NCBI GenBank assembly: GCA_963281255.1
Contig: OY725497.1
Location: 1,178,001 to 1,242,000, forward strand
Reading direction: 5' to 3'
Origin: Aphrocallistes beatrix
Lineage: Eukaryota > Porifera > Hexactinellida > Sceptrulophora > Aphrocallistidae
DNA: 64,000 bases
In this document: one piece after another, positions 41,201-51,029 of the stretch
How positions within the stretch are numbered: position 1 is the stretch's first letter
Layout of the letters: the number at the start of each line of letters is the position of its first letter
Program-made: the position numbers and the translations under genes
Notes under the pieces: generated by a model
Database searches by the model: none
Told to the model about the DNA's origin: nothing
Seen by the model: only the letters and a program-made list of their open reading frames with translations

Positions 41201-42628
41201 TCATAGATCTAGGTTTAGAAAAGAGTCCTCATCGATGTCAAAATCCCTGTCACTATCATAATCATAATCGTAGTGGTAATCGAACCCGTGTTCCGGATTG
41301 AAAATGTCGAGATGGGTGATTTCATCTAGTGACCAATCTTCAGTGTCAGAGAATGTGAGTGAGGGCACATCGTCTTCATGGAGGTCCGGGTCGTAGCCGG
41401 ACTCGGAAAGATTGAACAGGGACATCAGATTCTCTAGCGCAACAATGTCCAATAGGTCTTCGTCATCTAAGGAATTATCTGGACGGCTACAGTCCCTTCC
41501 CAGCAACTTACACATACCACATAGCTCCTGCCTGTGTGTGCTATTCTTCTCAGGGATGATGGGAAACAGCCCAAGAATATTCGGGCTCTGCATACCAGTC
41601 TGTCGCCGGAGGCGCTTTCGATGTGCTTCTACTTCCTGTCCGCACACACGACAGCCCTGTTTAATGCCATTGTAAGTGTAAGTACTCTTCCAATGATTCC
41701 CGCAACTGCATCTGTAAGTTCCATGCATTCTCTGGTTCGGAAGTCCCTTATTCACCTCCTTCACTTGAGTGATCTTAGTTCTGCAGAGAGGACACGTCTC
41801 TTTGGTGGCGCACCATTTCACGAGGCACTCATAGCAGAAGGAATGGCCGCAGTCGAGAGAAGCTTTGTCCGTGACGTCATTCAGACAGATGGAGCATTGC
41901 TCTTTCACTTTGGTGGATTCGGTTAGTTTTACTTCTTTCTTGGCAGAAGAAGGAGGTGGAATAGGGGGAGTCTTTTTTTGAACTCTACTATGTGTCTTGC
42001 TAGGCGTCCTGCGATTGCCAGGTGAATAAGACGAATCCGCACTTTGGAAGCGAGAGTTGGGTGTGCGCTGGCTAGATGAGGGGCTGGACCTCTCTCTATA
42101 CGGAGGGCGATAAATATTCTGAGATGAGGCTTCCCTCTGAGTTTGTGGATAACGCGGGTAGCTCCTTTCCTGCTGGCCGGATCTGTTGGCACGGGGGGGC
42201 GTGTACTCTGAGTAGTGGGGAGATGGTTTCAAATCAGAGTCTCCGTAATTATAGCGAGGAGTCCACTGTCTGCCTCGAGGAGACTTGTGTGTCCCTCTAT
42301 CATTGCTTGAGCGAGGAAGCGGGGAATGCCGGGAAGCATTTCTATTATTATTTATATGCAAATGTTGAGTGTGGTTAGAAGAGCGGTAATAATCTGTGGA
42401 ATCTCTATCTCGAGTTTCGTATTGGCGAGTCTGTCTCCCTCTAGAACTCGTGTACGTGGTTGTCGTTCTTGGAGTGGGATAAGCCGTGTGCGGATATGAG
42501 CGACTTGCGGCAGGGGAATGGGAGCGGGCGGGGAAGGAGCGTGAGGAGGAAGAGGGCTTGGGTTGATAGATATAAGTACTTTGATTATACGGGTAGTCGT
42601 CCTGTCCTGAAGGAAACCTACTCGCCAT
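41201..42628 (-). CDS. RING-HC protein with 3CxxC-like zinc domain
   Basis: One exon, 475 residues. Residues 1-230 are Arg/Ser/Tyr/Pro-rich and disordered (RS-like, possibly RNA-binding). Residues 245-282 are a C3HC4 RING (C245, C248, C260, H262, C265, C268, C279, C282; CSICLNDV, CGHSFCYECL, CPLCRTK), indicating an E3 ubiquitin ligase. Residues 305-330 (YRCSCGNHWKSTYTYNGIKQ, GCRVCG) look like a 3CxxC zinc-binding domain of the type seen in ZAR1- and RTP-like proteins, followed by CGMCKLLGRDC. The C-terminal 90 residues are acidic with D/E/Y repeats. The combination is unusual. A 5' portion is duplicated in inverted orientation inside the transposon 3 kb away. The upstream sequence runs into the assembly gap. 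Confidence 0.85.
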   Translation of the reverse strand: MASRFPSGQDDYPYNQSTYIYQPKPSSSSRSFPARSHSPAASRSYPHTAYPTPRTTTTYTSSRGRQTRQYETRDRDSTDYYRSSNHTQHLHINNNRNASRHSPLPRSSNDRGTHKSPRGRQWTPRYNYGDSDLKPSPHYSEYTPPRANRSGQQERSYPRYPQTQREASSQNIYRPPYRERSSPSSSQRTPNSRFQSADSSYSPGNRRTPSKTHSRVQKKTPPIPPPSSAKKEVKLTESTKVKEQCSICLNDVTDKASLDCGHSFCYECLVKWCATKETCPLCRTKITQVKEVNKGLPNQRMHGTYRCSCGNHWKSTYTYNGIKQGCRVCGQEVEAHRKRLRRQTGMQSPNILGLFPIIPEKNSTHRQELCGMCKLLGRDCSRPDNSLDDEDLLDIVALENLMSLFNLSESGYDPDLHEDDVPSLTFSDTEDWSLDEITHLDIFNPEHGFDYHYDYDYDSDRDFDIDEDSFLNLDL

Positions 42629-42740
42629 GCTGAAAGGGTTATAATGGAAATAGGTATTTTAGAATAAGGTTTATGAATATATATATATATATATAGAATT
42701 TGAACAATAATAAAATAAATTGCTTACATGATTCTTGGAG

Positions 42741-42940
42741 NNNNNNNNNNNNNNNNNNNNNNNNNNNNNNNNNNNNNNNNNNNNNNNNNNNNNNNNNNNN
42801 NNNNNNNNNNNNNNNNNNNNNNNNNNNNNNNNNNNNNNNNNNNNNNNNNNNNNNNNNNNNNNNNNNNNNNNNNNNNNNNNNNNNNNNNNNNNNNNNNNNN
42901 NNNNNNNNNNNNNNNNNNNNNNNNNNNNNNNNNNNNNNNN
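42741..42940. other. assembly gap (200 N)
   Basis: Exactly 200 unknown bases, a conventional placeholder length. It lies at the outer end of the segment that is duplicated inverted at 45381-46122, in the promoter of the RING gene. Confidence 1.
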
Positions 42941-43682
42941 CTAGGGGATCTTATCTCAAACAAATTCCAAAAATTCTAACAAAAATGCTATTTCCTGAAT
43001 TCTGATATGACTTAAGGGCATTCAAAAAGTTATTATCCCATATCTGTATAAAGCATATATTTAATTAAAAGTACTAAGTGAATGAGCTAGAAGTACCTAG
43101 AGCATACTCAGTAAGAGCATCAAATGTATTATTAATTAATCGAATTCCCCATATAATTATTTTTTCATTCCATTTAACGTTGTAGTTTCTGGCCTTCTCA
43201 GTGACTAACTCGAGGGGTCCGACCAAATGGTGCTTCCCACATTATTAATTAAATTGATTTCGAAATTTCTATCCAAACAAGGTTTTTACTGGATGTTTTG
43301 ATCAGCATTTCTATCTGAATTCTGCTGAATATCATTCTAATTCTAGATAATCTGATACGTAGAACGGACATACCTAATTAACGAAACTTGACGGAACTGT
43401 TCCGGAATCTTAAATGCCTATTTTACGGAATACTCCATTCCGGATATTATAAATGCCTAATTTATACGGAATATTCCGTAAATTAGATTCCGGCGGATAC
43501 GATCGGATGTGGTCATTTTTGTGTCCCAGGCTGACAACTTTTTCACACTTCTGGTGTCATGATGTAACAATTTTGTATATCCATATTTTGAAGTTAAGTA
43601 CTGCTTTAGGTTTTTAAAAGGATGTTTGCATGTTATTTAATATTCGATACAGTTAAAACTAATGGAAATTGAGGGATATATA
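42941..43682. other. no gene; loose copy of the CCTAATTT repeat
   Basis: 43375-43500 carries acctaattaacgaaacttga, gcctaatttatacggaatat and tccgtaaattag, resembling the CCTAATTTACGGGA family with changed bases. No open frame of interest. Confidence 0.4.
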
Positions 43683-43857
43683 CAGGGTGTCCCATAAGTA
43701 TTGGCCGGTCTTCAGATTTTTGAATTGTAAAATTTTTATTGCAAAACCATTGTGAAATAGGACAAGTTACTTTCAATTATTGAAGTAAATAACTTGCGAG
43801 TAATTTCTATCACTTAAGTTTACAATCTAGTCATAATACAAAGCTATAATATTAATA

Positions 43858-44292
43858 GGCCTGTTGCATGAAAAAATGCCCCCCCCCGTGAAAAAATGCC
43901 CCCACCATGGATATTCATGTAATATGGGGGGGGGCAAAATTTCATGGAGTTAGCGTGAAAAATTGCCCCCCCCGTGAAAAAATGCCCCCCCACCATGGAT
44001 ATTCTAAAGTATGCCAATGCTTATACAAAACATTTTGAATGCTATTTGGCTTCTATTCGTTTACTAGAGCATTGCAAATCAACAAACTAGTCGTGTGAAG
44101 TAATAACAATGACTTTCATAAATGTATCGTATATAAATAGTATCAGCAATATTTAGTGTTACACTCAAGAATATCCATGGTGGGGGCATTTTTTCATGGG
44201 GGGGGCAATTTTTCACGCTAACTCCATGAAATTTTGCCCCCCCCATATTACATGAATATCCATGGTGGGGGCATTTTTTCATGCAACAGGCC
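43858..44292. mobile_element. nested C/G-rich MITE in the Tc1-type element
   Basis: ggcctgttgcatgaaaaaat and attttttcatgcaacaggcc are perfect inverted ends with TA on each side. Long arms containing cccccccc runs and the ccatggatattcatgtaata word extend over more than 100 bp, interrupted by an extra unit. It lies between the left terminus and the transposase start. Confidence 0.9.
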
Positions 44293-44877
44293 TATCTAGC
44301 TTGAACAAATCAATAATGAATGTCCAAGATTATGGAATCGCGATTCGTTCTAAGGCAATTGGACTTCTAGAGGGCGGTTTATCGCAGAAAATTGTTTCAC
44401 AGAGGTTATCTGTTAGTGAAAGATCACTAAGGCGTTGGTGGCATGCACACAAAGCCGGAAATCGCCTCGAAAGTAGACCCAAACAAGGTCGTCCAAAAAC
44501 AATTAGCCGAGTTGCTAAAATTGTAATTTCGAAATCTGTGGGGAAAAGGAGACAATCAACGCGAAGAATTGCTACTAGACTATCCAATAGCGGAATAACC
44601 ATCTCAAAATCAACAGTACACCGTTATCTAAAGGGTACTCTTGGCCTAAAATCTTACAAAAGACCCAAAAAGCCCCGATTAACGGAAAAAATGAAAGAAA
44701 ATCGACTAAAATTCGCCCTTAAAACAGAAAAGTGGACAATCGAGCAATGGAAAAAGGTCCTGTGGAGCGACGAATCCTCCTTTGAACTATTTTCTCTTCC
44801 AAATCGCCAGAACGACAGAGTTTGGTCAAAATCTTCAAGAAACATTGAGCCATGTCTCCGTATTAAATTTCCGAGCT

Positions 44878-45011
44878 ATTTAAAAGTAAGTAGCGCATGC
44901 GCTGCATTTGAGTAGCGCATGCGCTACATTTGAGTAGCGCATGCGCTGTACTACTCAAAAGCAGCGCATGCGCTACTCAAATGCAGCGCATGCGCTACTT
45001 ACTTTTTAAAT
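44878..45011. repeat. 134-bp hairpin with five AGCGCATGCGCT palindromes
   Basis: The left half atttaaaagtaagtagcgc... is the inverse of the right half ...gcgctacttactttttaaat, with a single extra T. The 12-bp palindrome agcgcatgcgct occurs at 44892, 44914, 44936, 44963 and 44985, with 22-bp spacing within each arm. The arms begin inside transposase codons, so the palindrome overlaps the break point. The sequence from 45012 to 45380 has no recognised content and may be the captured promoter hidden by the gap at 42741. Confidence 0.9.
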
Positions 45012-45380
45012 ATATGGAGCCAAAACATGGGGCTTGACTGGCCCTATCCCCAGAATCATAAACCTAGCGGATAGGTCCATAGTGACTAGGGTGACCATCA
45101 TTGGGCCCACTTAAACTTTGGTCCACCTTTCAGATGCTGTCACCATCAGAACGCGACTGCGTATGTATACGACATGTTGAGACTGGATTAAGGACCTTTT
45201 AATTAATGTGAAATAAAGAGACCATATAGAAGTATACCGCTGTTAATCTGTTTACCTGAGTTGTTGGCATAACAACAAAGTTCTTATGACTCGACTATTG
45301 GTTGTGCAATACTACATCTTCAAGGAGTAAAATGATTTAAATTATACTTACATCATTCTGGTGATTATAGTTATGCACAT

Positions 45381-46122
45381 CTCCAAGAATCATGTAAGCA
45401 ATTTATTTTATTATTGTTCAAATTCTATATATATATATATATATTCATAAACCTTATTCTAAAATACCTATTTCCATTATAACCCTTTCAGCATGGCGAG
45501 TAGGTTTCCTTCAGGACAGGACGACTACCCGTATAATCAAAGTACTTATATCTATCAACCCAAGCCCTCTTCCTCCTCACGCTCCTTCCCCGCCCGCTCC
45601 CATTCCCCTGCCGCAAGTCGCTCATATCCGCACACGGCTTATCCCACTCCAAGAACGACAACCACGTACACGAGTTCTAGAGGGAGACAGACTCGCCAAT
45701 ACGAAACTCGAGATAGAGATTCCACAGATTATTACCGCTCTTCTAACCACACTCAACATTTGCATATAAATAATAATAGAAATGCTTCCCGGCATTCCCC
45801 GCTTCCTCGCTCAAGCAATGATAGAGGGACACACAAGTCTCCTCGAGGCAGACAGTGGACTCCTCGCTATAATTACGGAGACTCTGATTTGAAACCATCT
45901 CCCCACTACTCAGAGTACACGCCCCCCCGTGCCAACAGATCCGGCCAGCAGGAAAGGAGCTACCCGCGTTATCCACAAACTCAGAGGGAAGCCTCATCTC
46001 AGAATATTTATCGCCCTCCGTATAGAGAGAGGTCCAGCCCCTCATCTAGCCAGCGCACACCCAACTCTCGCTTCCAAAGTGCGGATTCGTCTTATTCACC
46101 TGGCAATCGCAGGACGCCTAGC
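45381..46122 (+). pseudogene. inverted copy of RING gene promoter and codons 1-210
   Basis: This is the reverse complement of 41999-42740: positions pair as p+q=88121 over 742 bp without any indel, including the TA microsatellite of identical length (28-base block). The start codon is at 45493 and all 210 residues up to NRRTPS are the same. The copy stops before the RING domain and runs into transposase sequence. It keeps the same 5' flank, so it could be transcribed. Either a very recent transposon capture or an assembly artefact next to the gap. Confidence 0.93.
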
Positions 46123-46689
46123 TTTTTCGTTTCAAGCAGTGTCGGAATTGCATTTAATACCGAAAGGGCAGATGGTTAATGGAGCTTATTATCGGGACTC
46201 GATATTAGCCAAAACTTGTTTGGATGCGATCAAACGTAAACGGAAGAGAGGCTCAATTTTGGAACGGTCAATGCTACCAAACATGTCCGAGTTATTTTTC
46301 ATGCAGGATGGCGCACCAGCTCACACTGCCAATTCGACCCAAGAATGGTGTTCAAAGAAGTTCCCAAACTTCTGGCGTAAAGCGGAATGGCCAGGTAACT
46401 CGCCTGACCTTAATCCAATTGAAAACGTGTGGGGCATATATGAAAGAGAAGATCAGCGAAATGGGAGATGCAAATACTTTAAAGGGCCTGGAAAAAAATC
46501 TTATAGAAGCATGGAGATCAATCCCTCCAGATTTTTTAGCAAATTTAATTTGTAGCATGCCGAATCGTGTTAAACTAGTTATAGAAAAGGATGGAGATTA
46601 CATTGGAAAATAAAATTGACTTATATTATTTGCTTAAAAAAAATTATAGCAACTTATACTACCGGCCAATACTTATGGGACACCCTGTA

Positions 46690-47773
46690 TATATACGTAT
46701 ATAATTTTTTTTAAATCACTTATAATTGGGATAACTTTTTGTAAATTCAACATAGAATCGAAAACTCGATGGTTTTGAAAAGATCTCAGCGAGTAGAAAC
46801 GGATGAGTTGAACAGATTTTTTAGAAAAATGTTAAGATATTTTTCCATACGAAATTTTTCGGCGTCCCCAAGAAATATTAATGGCGATCCCGAGGTTGAG
46901 AATCACTGCTCTAAGAGGTCTCTATAGGCTAATAGCTATGGCTTCATTCACCATGCATATACTTGTCTAACATGTCCTATGTCCTTGTACTTGAAATCAC
47001 CTATTTATATCTTGAAATAAAAGCTAATAGCTATGATAGCACTTATATAATCTATACTCAATATAACCGTGTTAGAAATAACATCTGGTCTTAGAACCAA
47101 ATTTGGCAACCAAAACTGTGGTTCCAGACCAATTTAGGCGTGACAGTACCAGCGCACTTGAACATATATTTACTTACATGGAATCTTCGCTTATTAATAA
47201 GTTTTTTATGATTATTACTAACTCATATTCTCGGTTTATTTGTCTAATTCAGGGGATCTAACATGACCTTACGTCAGGGGCGGTCCCAGGGGGGGGGGGG
47301 GCATCCGGGGCATTTGCCCCTGGTATGATTCTGCGGCCCCGGATTTCATTCGACGACCTAAGCCAAAATCATAGTAAGGCGGGCCCCGGATATTTTTTCT
47401 TTGGCCCCGCCTCGCCCCGGTTTGGAAAATTCCTATGACTAATCCTAACCCAGTCATAATTAATATTCTTAAATTAAAATGGCTATTGACACCGACCGGT
47501 CTTGTTTCAAAAAGTACTAGACACCTTATCCAAGCTTCTCAACCTATAATTTAGTTAAATAATATGATGGAATTGACAAATCGTGAGATACCAGAAGTAA
47601 TGGTCTCAAAATCGTTAGACACATTACACATCAAGGACGACATATTAGTCATTGTTAGTAACCCCCCACAGCGACGGTAATTGCCACCAATTAAGGTGTA
47701 TAGCCTTTGGGTTCAAGACCAGTCGGTCACTGTCGGTGTAAATAGTTTGTTTGATTAATCCAATTTAGTAGAA
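46690..47773. other. no gene; hAT-type ends
   Basis: Near 46855-46911 ggcgatcccgaggttgagaa, tcactg is a hAT-type right end without a visible partner. 47276-47420 begins caggggcggtcccagggggg and is full of ggcccc words, probably another hAT MITE end. Nothing else recognised. Confidence 0.4.
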
Positions 47774-48199
47774 ATGTCAGGGAGCTCTTCCATGAAGTGC
47801 CGGGAAAAGATACTACAAGATGATTTAGCGCCAAAAGTTAACAATGTCTCAACAAACAAAGAAGTTTCTTACAGCAAAACTGTTTCTCCCCTAATCTACA
47901 TCGTTGTCACTTTGGGTTATATTCTCCTTGGAACCACTTGGTACTCTCCTACGGACGTTCCCAGTCTTGTACTAAAAACGCCTCTCTTAGGTTATCTGAC
48001 TCAACTTTTAATCGATGATCCAAATCTGATTTCTGGAGTATGGTGGTTTATCATCATTGCACACATTTTTGAAACTTGTTTTGCAATTAGATTTTGCGTG
48101 AAAAATAAGTTTAAACCATCATCTACTCTCCTATTTTTTGCGCAAACTCTGTATTTGGGTGGATTCTCTCTGCGAGTACTTTTAAAATATCGTCCCTGA
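47774..48199 (+). CDS. TMEM254-like membrane protein
   Basis: A 141-residue single-exon protein with three to four hydrophobic segments: PLIYIVVTLGYILLGTTWY, a re-entrant PLLGYLTQLLIDDP, VWWFIIIAHIFETCFAIRFC and STLLFFAQTLYLGGFSLRVL. Order and motifs (GYI..TTW, LG.LTQ.LID, HI.E..FAI..C, FAQTL.LG..SL) agree with the TMEM254 family as I recall it. That family is small, membrane-embedded and of unknown biochemical role. The N-terminal 35 residues are polar and not conserved. Start is the first Met after a closed frame. Confidence 0.7.
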   Translation: MSGSSSMKCREKILQDDLAPKVNNVSTNKEVSYSKTVSPLIYIVVTLGYILLGTTWYSPTDVPSLVLKTPLLGYLTQLLIDDPNLISGVWWFIIIAHIFETCFAIRFCVKNKFKPSSTLLFFAQTLYLGGFSLRVLLKYRP

Positions 48200-48313
48200 T
48201 TTATTATTGAATCACATATTTATTTAGATATTATTAGTATATTGTTCGTGAACTCTTTTCAGTTTATTCTTTTGTATGCTTTTACAAGATCTGTCTCAAA
48301 AGTTCCCTATGTT

Positions 48314-48810
48314 CAGTGCTGCCAAGTCTCCGTAAATTTACGTAGATTACGTAAATTTGACTGTAATCTACGTGTCTACGTATTTTTACGTATTTCTTGC
48401 GTAATACATTTAATACTTGTTTAAAACATCTAACTGCGTTTTGTTATTATTAGTGAACCATGTTATCATTCTGATTATATCACATTACTAATACTCTTCA
48501 AATTATGTTAGATCGTGAGATATAATCAGTTGACAAATTTGACATCCAATCTTTTAAAATGGATTTGGCTTAATTCTTTTACAAAGTATGTACGACCATA
48601 TTAAATAGTGCTTTGATAGTTTGCGAAAGCGTCCATATATCTATCTTTATTTATGATTATTCATACAAAGTTGTTAGTTTATGTTATTTGTAAAAGTAAA
48701 TTAAGACATGGGTCATTAAGGGATTTTAGAATGCTCCGTAAAAAATTTGTTTCTCCGTAAATTTTATGGTCAATCTCCAGGAATTTTTCTGAACTCACTT
48801 GGCAGCACTG
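48314..48810. mobile_element. hAT MITE, 497 bp, perfect 8-bp TSD
   Basis: cagtgctgccaagt and acttggcagcactg are inverted ends. The word cctatgtt stands on both sides (48306-48313 and 48811-48818), proving a hAT-type insertion. Near the left end ccgtaaatttacgtag and related tacgta words repeat six to seven times. Inserted 0.1 kb past TMEM254. Confidence 0.95.
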
Positions 48811-48818
48811 CCTATGTT

Positions 48819-49410
48819 ATAAAATGTTATTGAGCTGTATCAAAATAGCCAGATAATTATGCAGTTAAAATGGAGTACTAGAAATTCTTGTAAGAATTTG
48901 TTGGAATAATATTTATTTTTCGAAATATTTCCACTTGTAAATGGAGGACTAATAAGATGAATAAGTCTAATTCCATTAAAATCCACCTTTGTAAAAGGAG
49001 AATGTGAGGGGGAGTGCCAATTTTATTTCAGAACCTGTTAAATGGTGCATTTTTGGTAAACACCAGAAAATAATTCATTACAAAGAGCCATATGAATCCA
49101 ATATTATGTTTATTTTACGAGATTTATGAATTTTAGTCTGTCTTTCTTGTCCCATAAAATTGTACTTGACACAGGCTTTGTCCAGTTATTCCAATATCCA
49201 ACTATTCCAGCATTTCTATTTTCTATTCGTCAACATGGCGCCCTTACGAACGGAATCCTAATTGCCATGATATACCACAAATATGCATTCAAACTCAAAA
49301 GGTAAAATGAATTTAATGGTACGGTAATACGTATATGTCTCAGCTACATGAATGTATCTTTGCATACTTTTGTCTTGTAGAATTCCAATATATTTTGTTA
49401 TAAAGTACAT
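48819..49410. other. no gene seen
   Basis: AT-rich spacer with no open frame or repeat recognised. Confidence 0.45.
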
Positions 49411-49558
49411 CAGGGCCGTAGTCACCGGTCCGATTGATCCGGTTTCAACCTGACCACTTTTGACAAATTTAGCTTCGAAAAAAGGGCCATTATGTACGAT
49501 CGGACTAGTTTTAACCTGGCTACTTTTTACTCTCAACCGGACCACTTCACACCTGGTG
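49411..49558. mobile_element. MITE with CAGGGCCGTAGTCACC end, copy 1
   Basis: It starts cagggccgtagtcacc and shares ggtttcaacctgaccacttt, gacaaatttagc, tgtacgatcggact and accacttcacacctggtg with 63652-63796. The right tip is missing after cctggtg. Confidence 0.7.
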
Positions 49559-49689
49559 TCTAATTGGGACTGGATTCGATTGGAAAAAAATAGAGGAGAG
49601 AAATAACCTAGTAGAAACATTCCTGAATATTTCCTGGTCATCATGCTAAAAGATAAATATGGAGCATTTACTGCTAGAGGGCCTGTCAC

Positions 49690-49835
49690 TGGAAAATTGA
49701 TCCGAGGGGGCCAATTTTTTCAGGGAAAATCGGTCCTACTAGGGACTAATTTTCCATGGAATTTTAGTCCGGGGTACCAATTTCCCATGGAATTTTGGTC
49801 CACTCGGACCAATTTTCTCATGGAAATTGGTCCTA
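49690..49835. repeat. tandem palindromic units (CCATGGAATTTT)
   Basis: Four to five loose copies of a unit such as ccaattttccatggaatttt and ggtccactcggacc, about 30-35 bp each. Each is nearly self-complementary. Possibly the interior of a MITE. Confidence 0.6.
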
Positions 49836-49984
49836 AGCTGACTGATGCCAAGTCCCAGTGAACAGTTCTTTTCGCTATTGAGCTGGTTTCAAGTGAAATT
49901 AATTTATGATTGCTTTTGTTTAATACTCAATGATGATAATAATAATAATAATAAGATAAGACTTAGCTTACTGATGTTTTTAGC

Positions 49985-50420
49985 GGCGAGATGTCAATTT
50001 GGCTAGCTAGTGGTAAATACGATTGTGGTGTAAAGGTGATCAACAAGCATTCAAACCAACTACTCAGCATAGTCCTAAATTACATGTTTTGGGGATCATT
50101 TTTAGCGCGTGGGACTTTTCTGTGGAAGATTTGTATGGAAAACCTGACAGTAGAACTGCATACAAGCATCCTGAACGAGTGTTTGATTCCACAAGTCCTA
50201 CCGTGTATCCTGGCGGCTGGATCTTTCAAGAGGACTATGGCCAGAAGCACACGTCTAAGGTTGCTAGGTTATTTCGTGAAAACAGACCCCAGAACTCAAC
50301 CCGATTGAAAATGTGTTGGCTTGGATCAAACATCAAATGAATTTGAAGCCTTCTTCTATCTTAGTGCACTAGAAGTAAGCCTGCACCGAATTTGGGATTC
50401 GATAGAACCGGATTTTTTTT
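49985..50420 (+). pseudogene. dead Tc1-type transposase fragment
   Basis: SPKLHVLGIIFSAWDFS, then WIFQEDYGQKHTSKVARLF and, after a frame change, PELNPIENVLAWIKHQMNLK and LHRIWDSIE. These are the central and C-terminal blocks of a Tc1-type transposase with the second Asp changed in context (FQEDYGQKH). The N-terminal part is absent. Confidence 0.8.
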
Positions 50421-51029
50421 TTTGAGACCCTAATGGTAAAAGCGTCGAAAATGTATGACCAGAGTAAAGAAATTAAGATTAAATATTCGACTTGACACAC
50501 GATCAAGTAGCAATCAACTATCACTTAGAGATTCATATGCATTACTAGCATAGTCTTAAAAAAATTCTCAATTCTTGACAGACTGTAAGGATATATGGTG
50601 CTCTTTTTTGAATATTTCTACAATTTCGTAGATATTTACATGCGCTTTTCGAGCTATTATTTTCAATTTATTATGCCATCCCTCTAGTTACTAGTTCTAG
50701 GACAGTATGTGTGTTCGTCGAATTCATTCCACAAAATTGGTGAAAACTGGCTTACTAACCAACTCTCTTCAAATTATTTGATAAATCCACTTATAGAAAG
50801 ATGATAGGTGCCAATGATTTCACATCACTATCACTATACGAAATATGTCTAGTCATATTTCGTATACTAGTGATGTTGAAGATCCAATATGCCCTCCAAT
50901 AACATTGCGTTGTCAGTATTAATTTAGATAAGCACTGTGATTCTGCACTGACAGACCAATATGAATGAGCAGAAAAACTGTTTGCTGTGTGAGAAAGACC
51001 TCTCAAGAGGTAGACACAGTTAATGTAAC
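50421..51029. other. no gene seen
   Basis: A short inverted pair (catttcgtatactagtgat / atcactatacgaaatatg) lies near 50826-50875. Otherwise AT-rich and featureless. Confidence 0.4.

Larger units (their letters stand above)
44316..46613 (+). pseudogene. Tc1-type transposase, split by insertion and frameshifted
   Basis: The first part runs from ATG 44316 to about 44885 (190 codons): MNVQDYGIAIRSKAIGLLEG, helix-turn-helix words SQKIVSQRLSVSERSLRRWW, RPKQGRPKT, and the first catalytic Asp in VLWSDESSFEL. It stops after SYLK where the hairpin begins. The second part resumes near 46124 with FSFQAVSELHLIPKGQMVNG and has the second Asp in MQDGAPAHTA and the Glu of PGNSPDLNPIENVWG. By my count 37 residues lie between these two, a DD37E spacing. 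After VWG the frame shifts (about 46435), and the C-terminus MKEKISEMGDANTL...GDYIGK follows in another frame. Both lesions abolish function. Confidence 0.9.
43683..46687 (+). mobile_element. Tc1/mariner-type element carrying a MITE and a host gene fragment
   Basis: The ends cagggtgtcccataagtatt...ggccggt and accggcc...aatacttatgggacaccctg are perfect 27-bp inverted repeats between TA duplications, so the outer limits are exact (3005 bp). Inside, in order, are a TA-flanked MITE (43858-44292), the first part of the transposase, a 134-bp hairpin, about 370 bp of unassigned sequence, an inverted copy of the neighbouring RING gene's 5' end, and the last part of the transposase. Perfect termini imply that it was recently mobile or mobilised by an active relative. 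Confidence 0.92.

Noticed and set aside
41412-41926. Plus-strand frames antisense to the RING gene
   Set aside because: Shadows of the Ser/Arg-rich and RING coding sequence.
42700-43005. Open frames across the N run
   Set aside because: They consist of unknown residues and exist only because N codons are not stops.
45743-46045. 100-residue frame repeated at 42076-42378
   Set aside because: Antisense shadow of the RING gene; it appears twice only because the gene segment is duplicated.
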